Positions 8,213 through 15,858 of a stretch of DNA of 23,248 nt are shown here, one piece after another. The translations under genes were made by a program, and so were the position numbers. The stretch comes from Nitrospinota bacterium (GTDB lineage: Bacteria > JAUXIQ01): NCBI GenBank assembly GCA_030620925.1, contig JAUXIQ010000004.1, positions 1 through 23,248 of the forward strand. The letters run 5' to 3'. Every line of letters begins with the position of its first letter. Positions within the stretch are counted from its first letter, which is position 1. The notes under the pieces were generated by a model. It did not search any database. It was given only the letters and a program-made list of their open reading frames with translations, and had not been told where the DNA came from.

Positions 8213-8979
8213 GTGACGACAAGGTGCTGGTCACCCGAGACGGCAACATGGCCACGGTTACCGTAAACAGGCCGGACAAGCTCAACTGCATCGATTGGGA
8301 GGTGGCGCGACTGCTGCAAGAGGCTTTCACAGGATTGAAGAGCGACGATGAGCTGAGGGTGGTCATCCTCACCGGCAGCGGAGACAGGGCGTTCGTGGGC
8401 GGGGTGGACGTTAACATATTCATGGAGTTCAACTCACAGAAAGCCCACCAGTTCATAACCCTGCTCCATTCGGCCATGACCGCCATCCGGGAACTGCCCG
8501 TACCGGTGATCGCCGCCGTAAACGGCTACGCCCTAGGCGGCGGCTGCGAGCTGGCCGCGGCTTGCGACATGAGAATAGCCTCCGAAAACGCCATGTTCGG
8601 CATGCCCGAAGTGAAGCTGGGCCTGCCATCGGTGATCGAAGCCGCTCTCTTGCCCCGTCTGGTGGGGGCCGGGAAGGCCGCCGAACTGGTGCTGACCGGC
8701 GATATGATCGACGCACACGAAGCGCATCGCATAGGGCTGGCAAACATGGTGGCGCCACTTGACAGTCTGATGGATGAGACCCGCAAGAAGGCGAAAACCA
8801 TCGCCGCCAACGGCCCCCTGTCCATAAAGCTCCAGAAGGAGCTCATAAACGTCTGGCTGCAGGGGGACCTCAAAACCGCCGTGGAGGCGGGCATCAACTC
8901 CTTCGCATACTGTTTCTCGACCCCTGAACCCGGGGAGGGAGTGGCCGCCTTCCTGGCCAAGAGGGAACCTGAGTGGTAA
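8209..8979 (+). CDS. Enoyl-CoA hydratase/isomerase (crotonase) family protein
   Basis: 256 residues from the ATG at 8209, which overlaps the previous stop as ATGA; an upstream in-frame ATG at 8155 lies inside the preceding gene. Crotonase features are clear: RPDKLNCID in the N-terminus, oxyanion-hole segments FVGGVDV (62-68) and ALGGGCELA (108-116). The two acidic residues match the catalytic pair of rat crotonase in spacing (E114 in GGCELA, E134 in MPEVKLG). The usual GAGGTQRL after the second Glu is replaced by SVIEAALLPRL, a variant known in the superfamily, so hydration is likely but isomerase or another reaction is possible. A small GC-rich hairpin follows the stop. Confidence 0.85.
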   Translation: MSDDKVLVTRDGNMATVTVNRPDKLNCIDWEVARLLQEAFTGLKSDDELRVVILTGSGDRAFVGGVDVNIFMEFNSQKAHQFITLLHSAMTAIRELPVPVIAAVNGYALGGGCELAAACDMRIASENAMFGMPEVKLGLPSVIEAALLPRLVGAGKAAELVLTGDMIDAHEAHRIGLANMVAPLDSLMDETRKKAKTIAANGPLSIKLQKELINVWLQGDLKTAVEAGINSFAYCFSTPEPGEGVAAFLAKREPEW

Positions 8980-8980
8980 A

Positions 8981-8993
8981 GGCCCGACGGGCC
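8981..8993 (+). terminator. Possible weak terminator after the hydratase gene
   Basis: GGCCC-GAC-GGGCC forms a perfect 5-bp stem with a 3-nt loop directly after the stop codon, followed by a T-rich but broken tract (CATTTCAATTT). Short stem, so tentative. Confidence 0.35.
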
Positions 8994-9032
8994 CATTTCA
9001 ATTTGGATAACTACCTATAAGATTTCATCCAT

Positions 9033-9061
9033 TTGACGGGACGTCGATAAAGTATTAGAAT
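9033..9061 (+). promoter_or_regulatory. Sigma-70-type promoter of the TonB-family gene
   Basis: TTGACG at 9033-9038 and TAGAAT at 9056-9061 with an ideal 17-nt spacer, five of six matches to consensus in each hexamer. Transcription would start near 9068, giving a leader of about 90 nt that includes a second TATAAT sequence at 9091-9096 without a good -35. Confidence 0.6.
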
Positions 9062-9160
9062 TTAAAATAAAAGTGTCGCCTTACAAGTCTTATAATAAGA
9101 ACGGTTTTCTGATTATCAAACGGGCGGCGAACCCTTTTCACTAGCAGGCAGAGAAGGCAA

Positions 9161-10363
9161 ATGTACAACCGAATAGGTTACAAATATTTTCTGCTGTCGA
9201 TCGTGGCGCATGCAGCCGTTCTGCTGGGCATAGCGGTATACCTGCCGCCTGCGGAGAACAGGATCGACGTCAGCCTCCTGGACCGAAAAGATAAAATCAA
9301 GGTAAAACTCTACGAAACCCCGAAGGAGGATCCGCAGCTTACCGTGAAGAAGGAGGTCTTCCTCCCGGAAAAGAAAGTGCTGGACTTCTCCGACATTCCT
9401 CCCGGAAAGAAGCCCGAGAAGGCCCCGGTATACGGCAAGGTATCCCGTGAGGCGAGCACCGACCAGTATGAGAAAAAGTCGGACAAGGTTCAGCACAGTG
9501 AAACGGTGGCCGCCCTGCCCAAATCCCGCCGGAAAATGCAGCAGCCCGCTCCCTCCGTGGACGCCGGAATAAGGAGAGAATTCTCCCTGCCCGTGAAGAT
9601 TTTACGCCCCGCCAGGCAGGCCCGGCCTTCTCCCGGCGGAGAGAGCACCGAGATAAAAGAGAAAAACCTTTACGCCCGCCTCCAACCTTCCGAGGGGAAA
9701 GCGGAGAAAGCAAAAGAATCGCCCCCATCAAAGGAAGAGAAATCTGAAGAGGTAATAGAAAAAATCAGGGAGCCCAGGATACTGGTAAGAGACACCGGCA
9801 TTGAAGATGCCCTGCAGAAAGAAAAGCTGTTCGAAGCAATCATAAGAAAGCCCGAGATTTCAGCTTCGCGCGGGCTGGGGGGGGACCTGGGCCCCATGGA
9901 CCGTACGGAGATAGAGCTATCGTTGAACAAACTCGAACAGGTACCGGATATAATCACCGACAACCTGGGGGAACACGCCAGCATCAAGAATTCGGATAAG
10001 GATGCCTCTACCGCCGACCAGGTCAAAGTCATCTCCCTGGATACGCATGAGCTTAAATACATCTCCTACTTCCATCACATCAAACAGAAGATCGTCAACC
10101 TCTGGTCCTATCCCTCCGAGGCCAGGATGCTGGGCATCGGGGGCATGGTGGTAATAAGGATGAGCCTGCTGGATACCGGTGAGCTGGAGAGGGTTCAGCT
10201 TGTGAGGAGCTCAGGTTTCATTGTCCTCGACGACGAGGCCCGAGATGCGGTCAAGTTGGCGGGGCCGTTCCATCCTTTCCCCGAACAGATAACGGAACGG
10301 AAGCTGATAATAGAAGGCTACTTCAGATACCTGGGAGGTAACATTAACCCGGGCGGCCGTTGA
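9161..10363 (+). CDS. TonB-family protein
   Basis: 400 residues. A single membrane segment at about 8-28 is followed by a long Lys/Glu/Pro-rich, low-complexity stretch (about 45-260) suited to spanning the periplasm. The C-terminal domain (about 298-395) has the TonB pattern: MVVIRMSLLDTGELERVQLV, then RSSGFIVLDDEARDAV. TonB carries energy from the inner membrane to outer-membrane receptors, normally through ExbB and ExbD; none is encoded in the window, nor is a receptor. It could therefore use distant Exb partners or belong to the wider TonB-domain group with other envelope roles. The ribosome site AGAAGG lies 5 nt before the ATG. The gene supports an outer membrane in the host. Confidence 0.8.
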   Translation: MYNRIGYKYFLLSIVAHAAVLLGIAVYLPPAENRIDVSLLDRKDKIKVKLYETPKEDPQLTVKKEVFLPEKKVLDFSDIPPGKKPEKAPVYGKVSREASTDQYEKKSDKVQHSETVAALPKSRRKMQQPAPSVDAGIRREFSLPVKILRPARQARPSPGGESTEIKEKNLYARLQPSEGKAEKAKESPPSKEEKSEEVIEKIREPRILVRDTGIEDALQKEKLFEAIIRKPEISASRGLGGDLGPMDRTEIELSLNKLEQVPDIITDNLGEHASIKNSDKDASTADQVKVISLDTHELKYISYFHHIKQKIVNLWSYPSEARMLGIGGMVVIRMSLLDTGELERVQLVRSSGFIVLDDEARDAVKLAGPFHPFPEQITERKLIIEGYFRYLGGNINPGGR

Positions 10364-10416
10364 ACAGTCGGTTTCGCCCGTCTCGACTTTTTCAGTTCTC
10401 CCTTCCCAAGACTTTA

Positions 10417-10429
10417 TCCTTAATAAGGA
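10417..10429. promoter_or_regulatory. 13-bp palindrome upstream of the TPR gene
   Basis: TCCTTA-A-TAAGGA is a perfect odd palindrome in the 212-nt gap between the TonB and TPR genes. It could be an operator or a small mRNA hairpin; nothing else supports a function, and no convincing promoter was found in this gap. Confidence 0.25.
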
Positions 10430-10575
10430 CGGGCCGGATAGTCCATCTCTTAAAAGATTTAATCGGAAAATACCCGTACAAATGGTCATAAATTCAGGGA
10501 GGGGCGTTAGGCCCACAGAAGCTGGATGGCGGCTGAGCTTATAAAGTTCCTTCCAAGATTTTTGACGGGTTGAGC

Positions 10576-11982
10576 ATGAAACAAAAACCCATTTCCCTTG
10601 TCCTGGGAACCACCCTCCTGATTACCATCGCACTTTCATGTCCGGGAAAAGTCGGGGCAGATACTCATGTTAACAAGGGGATCGCCTACTTTGAGAAAGA
10701 CGATTACGCGCGGGCTGCTGCTGAGCTGGAAATAGCCGTAAAGGAACGGCCGGAGGTGGCCGGCCTCAGAAGCCTGCTGGGTATTTCCTATCTCCAAACG
10801 GGTAAACTTCAGGCCGGGTTGCAGCAGCTCGAAAAGGCCCTGGCGCTGGAACCGCAAAACGTCCAGACACGCTACAACATAGGGTGGGCCTACTACAAGC
10901 TGGGGCGCAGCGAGGAAGCCGTCAAACAGCTTCGGGCCGTCCTGCAGGTAAAACCCGATTTCCATGAGGCCCTTTACACTCTGGGATTGGCCCTCACCAA
11001 TCTGAAAAAACATCATCAGGCGGTGGTGGTGCTTAAACGGGGGGTGAGGCGCTACCCCCGTTCCGCGGAAATGCGCAGCGCCCTGGGCCTGGCCCTCAAC
11101 GCCGAAGGTAATTTCAAGAAAGCGGCGAAACAGTTCAGGAAAGCCCTGGAACTTGATCCCCGTTACGCCGGCGACCGGTACAACCTGGCCCTCACCCTCC
11201 ACAGGCTGGGCCGCCACGAGGAAGCCGCGGCGCAGGCCGAAAAAGCCATATCTCTCGACCCCGCCATGGAGGACGGCTACCGGCTCCTGGCCCGGCTTTA
11301 CACCGCCCAGGGCAAAGATGAAAAAGCCATCGAAGCCTACCGGTCGTTAATAGAAAAGTTCGCAGGAGGCACCGCCGAGGATAACCACCGGTTGGGAGTC
11401 CTTTACCACCGATGGGGGCAGGCGGATAAAGCCGCCATCCCCTTAAAAGAGTGCCTGCAAAAGAACAGGAAACATTTCGACTGCGCTTTCCTGCTGGGAG
11501 AAATCCATCGCGTCGCCGGAAAACTGAAGGAAGCCAAAAGATATTACGGCCTGGCGGCAGCCATAGACCCCCATTCGCACGAAACCCATTACCTGTTGGG
11601 AACGGTGAGCCAGAGCCTGGGCGAGCATGGCCAGGCCGAAAGCCACTTCAAGGAGGCGCTGAAAATAGAGCCGGGTCTGGCCGCCGCCCATAACAACCTG
11701 GGTGCCCTCTACGATGACCAAGGTAGGTACGAGGAAGCGATAAAAGAGTATCAGGCGGCTTTAAAACTGGAGCCCGAGAGCCCGGATACATATAACAACC
11801 TTGGTGTTACGTTGTTCAAGATGGAAAAATACAAAGAAGCGGAACTGGCCTACCTCAAAGCTCTCGAGCTTAACCCCGGCTCCGCCAGTATCCACAAGAA
11901 CCTCGGGCTGGTCTATCAGAAACTGGGATTGCACGACAAGGCTTCAGAGGAGTTCAAGAAAGCGTCGCAGGGCGGGTTATAA
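10576..11982 (+). CDS. Exported tetratricopeptide-repeat protein
   Basis: 468 residues from the ATG at 10576; a TTG two codons earlier is possible but has no better ribosome site. A Sec signal peptide (MKQKP, hydrophobic core, cleavage near KVGA-DTH) precedes about 12-13 TPR units of 34 residues filling the rest, each with the usual pattern of small and aromatic residues (for example YNNLGVTLFKMEKYKEAELAY). TPR solenoids hold protein partners; this one should act in the periplasm or at the envelope. No enzymatic domain is present. The last four codons, CAG GGC GGG TTA, and the TAA stop lie inside a GC-rich palindromic repeat, so the native C-terminus may have been cut or changed by that element. 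Confidence 0.8.
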   Translation: MKQKPISLVLGTTLLITIALSCPGKVGADTHVNKGIAYFEKDDYARAAAELEIAVKERPEVAGLRSLLGISYLQTGKLQAGLQQLEKALALEPQNVQTRYNIGWAYYKLGRSEEAVKQLRAVLQVKPDFHEALYTLGLALTNLKKHHQAVVVLKRGVRRYPRSAEMRSALGLALNAEGNFKKAAKQFRKALELDPRYAGDRYNLALTLHRLGRHEEAAAQAEKAISLDPAMEDGYRLLARLYTAQGKDEKAIEAYRSLIEKFAGGTAEDNHRLGVLYHRWGQADKAAIPLKECLQKNRKHFDCAFLLGEIHRVAGKLKEAKRYYGLAAAIDPHSHETHYLLGTVSQSLGEHGQAESHFKEALKIEPGLAAAHNNLGALYDDQGRYEEAIKEYQAALKLEPESPDTYNNLGVTLFKMEKYKEAELAYLKALELNPGSASIHKNLGLVYQKLGLHDKASEEFKKASQGGL

Positions 11983-11990
11983 ACCCGCCC
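11970..11990 (+). repeat. Palindromic repeat unit overlapping the TPR stop codon
   Basis: Arms GGGCGGGTT and AACCCGCCC around ATA make a perfect 9-bp hairpin; the TAA stop (11980-11982) lies in loop and arm. Followed by CCTACG, this is the GTAGGGGCGGG-type element in reverse. It may also end transcription, though there is no T tract. Confidence 0.75.
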
Positions 11991-12023
11991 CTACGTGCCC
12001 AACCAGGTGTTCGAGGGCGGGTT
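11985..12023 (+). repeat. Repeat D, copy 1 (39 bp)
   Basis: Begins CCGCCCCTACGTGCCC and ends GTTCGAGGGCGGGTT. Identical over 39 bases to 12330-12368. It bridges the right end of one palindromic unit and the left end of the next, so it marks duplication of a composite block. Confidence 0.85.
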
Positions 12024-12045
12024 CGCGGGACCGCCCCTACGTAGT

Positions 12046-12072
12046 GCCTTGGTGGTTTGGTATTCGTAGAGG
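12046..12072 (-). repeat. Repeat C, inverted copy
   Basis: Exact reverse complement of 6196-6222, again next to a GTAGGGGCGG-type end (12031-12042). The two copies lie about 5.8 kb apart in opposite orientation. Confidence 0.85.
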
Positions 12073-12137
12073 GGATTCAGCCTGCCGCGGGACGAAGAAT
12101 CTCGCCCACCCTTGCAAATCCCACGTTCCAAAGTGTA

Positions 12138-12165
12138 GTAGGGGCAGGCCCCTGTGCCTGCCCTA
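12138..12165. repeat. Palindromic unit with GGGCAGGC arms
   Basis: GTAGGGGCAGGC opens the unit and GCCTGCCCTA closes it, a hairpin with 8-bp arms GGGCAGGC and GCCTGCCC around CCCTGT. Same ends as repeat A but a different inner arm. Confidence 0.7.
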
Positions 12166-12190
12166 TAGGATTTACGCCAAAAGCGACCGG

Positions 12191-12228
12191 GTAGGGGCGC
12201 AGTCCTGAGGAAAGCGGGACACCCCTAC
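12191..12228. repeat. Palindromic unit bounded by GTAGGGG and CCCCTAC
   Basis: 38 bp with 7-bp inverted ends GTAGGGG and CCCCTAC and an imperfect middle. A decayed or variant member of the same family. Confidence 0.6.
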
Positions 12229-12255
12229 GAGACGTTGTTGGAAACGTTGGTTGTC

Positions 12256-12282
12256 GTAGGGGCGGGTTTGAAACCCGCCCTA
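12256..12282. repeat. Palindromic unit, repeat A first half
   Basis: GTAGGGGCGGGTTT, one G, then AAACCCGCCCTA: the first hairpin of repeat A with a G in place of A in the loop. Confidence 0.75.
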
Positions 12283-12329
12283 TAATGACAATTATACGGA
12301 AACAGCGGGTTATACCCCGCGGCGCGGGA

Positions 12330-12368
12330 CCGCCCCTACGTGCCCAACCAGGTGTTCGAGGGCGGGTT
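12330..12368 (+). repeat. Repeat D, copy 2 (39 bp)
   Basis: Perfect direct copy of 11985-12023, 345 bp downstream, flanked by CCGCGGCGCGGG-type hairpins that the first copy has only in part. Confidence 0.85.
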
Positions 12369-12419
12369 ATATCCCGCGGCGCGGGGCCGCCCCCAGGCGG
12401 CCGAATAATGCATCATAAA

Positions 12420-13418
12420 TCAGTCTCTTACGGTGAAAAGGCCCTTGCGGATGGCCTCAGCCAACACCTCGCGCGGTTTGATCATGTAGGGCCCTTCGTC
12501 GGTGAGTTTTATGGAGGCTTGATCCGCAGCGGAAATGACTATCTCCCTCTCCCCGTCCAGGGCGATGACCGCGGGTTTGAAATCCACTTCGACCTCCTCC
12601 CCCACATCCAGGAGCCGGTGCTCCAGCACGTCCACGGCCTCCACCATACCCGGCGCTACGGGGGCCATCACGCTGAATCCTCCCTCCCCCACCTTCAGGT
12701 AGGCGCCGCGGGGATCGGTTATGCTCACCGGCGCCAGCGAAGCGGCGATGGAGGACATGCCTATGTTACCCGGTTCGCACCAGGTGGTGACGATCTGTTT
12801 CAGCCTGGAGACATCCCAGATGGCGCGGCTGCCGGTGAACAGCGCATCGTAGACCACGGCGTCCACCAGGGCCATATCCCGGTAACTACCGTTAATGAAG
12901 ACGTCCAGCCTCTTGGTCCTGAAGACTACCCCCTCCTGCTCAACCTCTCCTCTGGCCAGCAGGCCGGCAGCCATTCCGGCGGTAGTGCTCTCCATCATGT
13001 AGGGGAAGACGTTGTTGGTCCCCGTGGATAGAGGCAGCAGTGGAATATCCCCGCATCCCTTGGAAACCACGCGGTTGGTGCCGTCTCCGCCCAGGGTGAT
13101 GATGCAACCGACGCCCCTCTCCTTCATGAGAGAGGCGGCCAGCGTGCTGTCCTCCTGCCTCCCCTCCACCATCATATCCAGCCACTCAACGCTGTAAGGA
13201 AGACAGGGGTCGCCGTCCATTGAGTTGAGGGCCTTTCTCCCTATGGAGAAGGTATCCGGCATGAACAGCACTTCCTCGACATCCGCCCAGGCCAGGCCGA
13301 TGAGAATCCTTTGAACGATATTTATCTTCTCGTTGTTGCTGAAAACCGTCCCCCTGGCCACCAGACGCCTTATGTCTTTTCCGGAGGCCGGGTTGGCGAT
13401 TATGCCTACCTTGGACAT
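12420..13418 (-). CDS. AcoX / NAD-kinase-like protein
   Basis: 332 residues. The start MSKVGIIANPASGKDIRRLV, the nucleotide-binding GGDGTNR (110-116) and the following LSTGTNN (130-136) are the hallmarks of the ATP-NAD kinase/diacylglycerol-kinase fold, in the branch called AcoX after acetoin catabolism operons. NAD kinases proper phosphorylate NAD; the reaction of AcoX proteins is not settled. It lies 39 nt downstream of lipB on the same strand, so the two are probably co-transcribed. A link to lipoate-dependent 2-oxoacid or acetoin dehydrogenases is suggested by that pairing, but no dehydrogenase gene is in the window. AAGGGTGAAG before the ATG is an acceptable ribosome site. The gene ends 1 nt after the repeat-filled gap. 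Confidence 0.8.
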   Translation of the reverse strand: MSKVGIIANPASGKDIRRLVARGTVFSNNEKINIVQRILIGLAWADVEEVLFMPDTFSIGRKALNSMDGDPCLPYSVEWLDMMVEGRQEDSTLAASLMKERGVGCIITLGGDGTNRVVSKGCGDIPLLPLSTGTNNVFPYMMESTTAGMAAGLLARGEVEQEGVVFRTKRLDVFINGSYRDMALVDAVVYDALFTGSRAIWDVSRLKQIVTTWCEPGNIGMSSIAASLAPVSITDPRGAYLKVGEGGFSVMAPVAPGMVEAVDVLEHRLLDVGEEVEVDFKPAVIALDGEREIVISAADQASIKLTDEGPYMIKPREVLAEAIRKGLFTVRD

Positions 13419-13457
13419 TTCTTCACCCTTTTATACGATTCGCTCAACGGCACCGCT

Positions 13458-14273
13458 CTATCCCGCCCGGCGCGTTGCTCGCTCGGATACGCCGGAGGAG
13501 CTATAGGAAATCGGGCGCACCCCGGCTTCCTCCAGCATCCTCCGCAGCGGGTCAAAGCATGCGGGCTCCATGTTCACCCGCAGGCCCAGGAGGCGGCCGA
13601 AGTGATCCGCCAGCCTCCTCCTCACCTCACCTTCCTCCGGAAGCCGTCCCAGCAGTCTGGCCACGGAAGTCATGCTCGCTGCATGCAACCCGCACGGTTT
13701 TATGAGCTGGAAATGGTTGAAATCGGGATGGATATTAAAAGCGAACCCGTGAGTGGTGATCCACTTTCGAACGTTTATTCCTATGGAGGCGATCTTTTCC
13801 TGCCCCACCCACACACCTACCAGCCCCTCCTTCCTCTGCGCAGAGATACCCATATCGGCCAGGGTGCGTATGATGGTCTCCTCCACCCTCCTGACGTAGC
13901 GATGGAGGTCTCGACCGTGGTATCGGAGATCAATTATGGGATAGCCCACTATCTGCCCCGGCCCGTGGTAAGTGACTTCGCCGCCCCGGTCTATATGGAA
14001 GACCCGTATGCCTTCGCTTTCCAGTATTTTTTCGGAAACCAGGATGTCTTTCTCGCTTCCCCCTCTGCCCACGGTAAATACAGGTGGATGTTCCAGGAGG
14101 AGGAGGGTATCTGAGAGTTCACCATCGGTCACTGCTTTGGCTATATCCCTCTGTAGCTTCAGGCCCGGGTCGTAGTCGATCTTCCCCAGGTTAACCACCT
14201 TGAGCTCCCTCCCTCCTTCGCTATGGAGGGGCGGATAGGAACCATTCTTTCGTCTGCAGGCATCCTCAGCCAT
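13458..14273 (-). CDS. lipB: Octanoyl-[acyl carrier protein]:protein N-octanoyltransferase
   Basis: LipB moves the octanoyl chain from acyl carrier protein to lipoyl domains in the cytoplasm, the first step of lipoate assembly. Family motifs are clear: LLLEHPPVFTVGR, DRGGEVTYHGPGQ, KIASIG with the catalytic Lys, and IKPCG with the catalytic Cys. The ATG at 14273 has AAGGAAGAGG before it and lies about 45 nt from a strong promoter, so it is given here (271 residues). It adds about 25 residues before the family's usual start; a GTG at 14198, behind GGAGGG, would give 246 residues beginning VVNLGKIDYD and is a real alternative. The C-terminal end after about residue 255 is also unlike the family. 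An AcoX-like gene follows 39 nt downstream. Confidence 0.9.
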   Translation of the reverse strand: MAEDACRRKNGSYPPLHSEGGRELKVVNLGKIDYDPGLKLQRDIAKAVTDGELSDTLLLLEHPPVFTVGRGGSEKDILVSEKILESEGIRVFHIDRGGEVTYHGPGQIVGYPIIDLRYHGRDLHRYVRRVEETIIRTLADMGISAQRKEGLVGVWVGQEKIASIGINVRKWITTHGFAFNIHPDFNHFQLIKPCGLHAASMTSVARLLGRLPEEGEVRRRLADHFGRLLGLRVNMEPACFDPLRRMLEEAGVRPISYSSSGVSERATRRAG

Positions 14274-14325
14274 TAAACCTCTTCCTTTATGACGTCCGAA
14301 ACGACATGTCCCCGACGGTTCTCTA

Positions 14326-14355
14326 ACTATATTAACAATTAAAGTCAGCGGTCAA
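14326..14355 (-). promoter_or_regulatory. lipB: Sigma-70-type promoter of lipB
   Basis: Read on the minus strand: TTGACC (14355-14350), an 18-nt spacer, then TATAGT (14331-14326), five of six matches in each hexamer. Transcription would start near 14319, about 45 nt before the ATG at 14273. Confidence 0.65.
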
Positions 14356-14466
14356 CAGCAATTTTATGGGTATTTATAATGCTCGGAAGTCCCCGGAAAA
14401 GGAAATGGGTTCTCTCCTGAAGGGTATTCACACCATGAAGGCGAGGGTATATAACGGGCGGGTTTA

Positions 14467-15858
14467 TCACATGCCGTATTGTTTGGCTTTGTAGAACAGC
14501 GTCTTGTAGTCCACCTTCAACAGGCGAGCGGCCTTGCTCTTGTTGCCCTCGGTTATTTCCAAGGCCTTGGAGATGACCTCCCGTTCTATCTCCTGGACGT
14601 TTTTTTTCATCATCTCTTTCATGGTGCGGCCATCTTTAAAGTCTTTCTCTATTTCCATGCTGGTGGGTGAAGAGAACGTTTCCTTGACACCGATGGGGAG
14701 GTCTTTAGGCTGAAGAACGTTGTCGCATAGAAGAGTGGCCTGGCGGACAATATTTCTGAGCTCCCGGACGTTACCCGGGTAATGGTAATTCATCAGTATC
14801 TTGAAAGCATCTTCGGAAATTACCGGAACCTCTTTGCCCAGATTCTGGCAGGTTTCTCCCAGGAAGCGCCTGGCCAGGAAAATGATATCCTCTTTGCGCT
14901 TCCTCAAGGGGGGAACGTCTATGGCAAATTCATTAAGGCGGTAGTAAAGGTCCTGCCGGAACTCGTTCCTTTCCACCTTGGTCGCCAGGGGTACGTTGGT
15001 AGCCGATATGATGCGCACATCGACCTCCACATCCTCCTTGGCTCCCAGAGGTAGGATTTTCCTCTCCTGCAACACTCTCAGCAACTTCTTCTGATTATTG
15101 AGAGAAAGGTTGGTTATCTCGTCGAGGAAGAGCGTCCCTCCACTGGCGGTGGCAAAATGACCTTCCTTGCTTCTGTCCGCACCGGTGAAAGCTCCCCGCA
15201 TGTACCCGAAAAGCTCGCTTTCCATCAGGCTGTCGGGGATGGCTGCGCAGTCGATAGCCAGGAAAGGCCGTTCATAGCGATGGCTCAGTTGATGAATGGT
15301 TCTGGCGACTATTTCCTTTCCGGTGCCCGTTTCACCCTGGATGGTCACTGCGTAATCGGTTTTAGCAACTCTTTCTATCTCGTGCTGCAGCTTTTCTACA
15401 TGTTTGCTGTTGCCCATCTGTTCGAAGATGTTCTGACTGCCCAGGCGCTGTTTGAGTTCTTTGATTTCACTCACCAGCAGGCTTTTCTCGATGGCTCTTT
15501 TAAGAACGAAAAGTATCTCTTCTATTTCCAGGGGTTTGGTCAGAAAGTCGTAAGCGCCCAGCTTCATAGCCCGCACCGCCGACTGCACGTCGCCGTAAGC
15601 GGTGAGCATGATGACCGGAATGTCTAAATCCTTGTCTTTTATTTGAGCCAGGGCGGACAGACCGTCCATCACGGGCATTTTGATGTCCATGAGAACAGCA
15701 TCAGGTATGATTTCTTCGAACGTATCCAGGGCGCCTTTCCCGTCATTGGCACACCAGACCTTATAGCCTTTGTTGCTGAGAAAGTCCTTTAGCAAGATAC
15801 ATATTTCATTGTCGTCATCAACTACTAAAATCTTTGCTTTTTCGTTTCCCGACGTCAT
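14467..15858 (-). CDS. NtrC-family sigma-54-dependent response regulator
   Basis: 463 residues with the full three-domain layout. The receiver domain (about 8-122) has D14-D15-D16, the phosphorylated Asp58 in LMDIKMP, Thr86 and Lys108. The AAA+ domain (about 145-375) has Walker A GETGTGK (175-181), the sigma-54 contact loop GAFTGA (222-227), Walker B GGTLFLDE (240-247) and arginine-finger region RQDLYYRL. A Fis-type helix-turn-helix ends the protein (about 424-461). It should bind upstream of sigma-54 promoters and open them when phosphorylated. The ATG at 15858 has AAGGA 8 nt before it and lies 41 nt inside the end of the upstream kinase gene, so the two are translationally coupled. Targets are unknown; the divergent acyl-CoA ligase cluster is the obvious candidate, but no -24/-12 site was found there. 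Confidence 0.93.
   Translation of the reverse strand: MTSGNEKAKILVVDDDNEICILLKDFLSNKGYKVWCANDGKGALDTFEEIIPDAVLMDIKMPVMDGLSALAQIKDKDLDIPVIMLTAYGDVQSAVRAMKLGAYDFLTKPLEIEEILFVLKRAIEKSLLVSEIKELKQRLGSQNIFEQMGNSKHVEKLQHEIERVAKTDYAVTIQGETGTGKEIVARTIHQLSHRYERPFLAIDCAAIPDSLMESELFGYMRGAFTGADRSKEGHFATASGGTLFLDEITNLSLNNQKKLLRVLQERKILPLGAKEDVEVDVRIISATNVPLATKVERNEFRQDLYYRLNEFAIDVPPLRKRKEDIIFLARRFLGETCQNLGKEVPVISEDAFKILMNYHYPGNVRELRNIVRQATLLCDNVLQPKDLPIGVKETFSSPTSMEIEKDFKDGRTMKEMMKKNVQEIEREVISKALEITEGNKSKAARLLKVDYKTLFYKAKQYGM

Larger units (their letters stand above)
11983..12419. other. Repeat-packed region between convergent genes
   Basis: About 440 bp without a credible gene, between the TPR gene and the AcoX-like gene on the other strand. 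At least five GTAGGGGC/GCCCCTAC-bounded units, a 39-bp perfect direct repeat and an inverted 27-bp unit fill most of it. An open frame on the plus strand from 12285 runs over the AcoX-like gene and is a shadow. Confidence 0.8.

Noticed and set aside
10500-10575. Riboswitch in the TPR gene leader
   Set aside because: The GC-rich leader has some pairing potential but does not match the core of any riboswitch I could recall, such as the cyclic di-GMP types.
11983-12419. CRISPR-like array
   Set aside because: The repeats are palindromic units of differing length with no constant spacer size and no direct array; no cas genes in the window.
12285-13031. Plus-strand open frame of 248 codons
   Set aside because: It is antisense to the AcoX-like gene, begins in repeat DNA, has no ribosome site, and its product (many His and Gly in no pattern) matches no family; the minus-strand frame has clear motifs.
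13311-14114. Plus-strand open frame of 267 codons
   Set aside because: Antisense to lipB, whose catalytic motifs are intact on the other strand.
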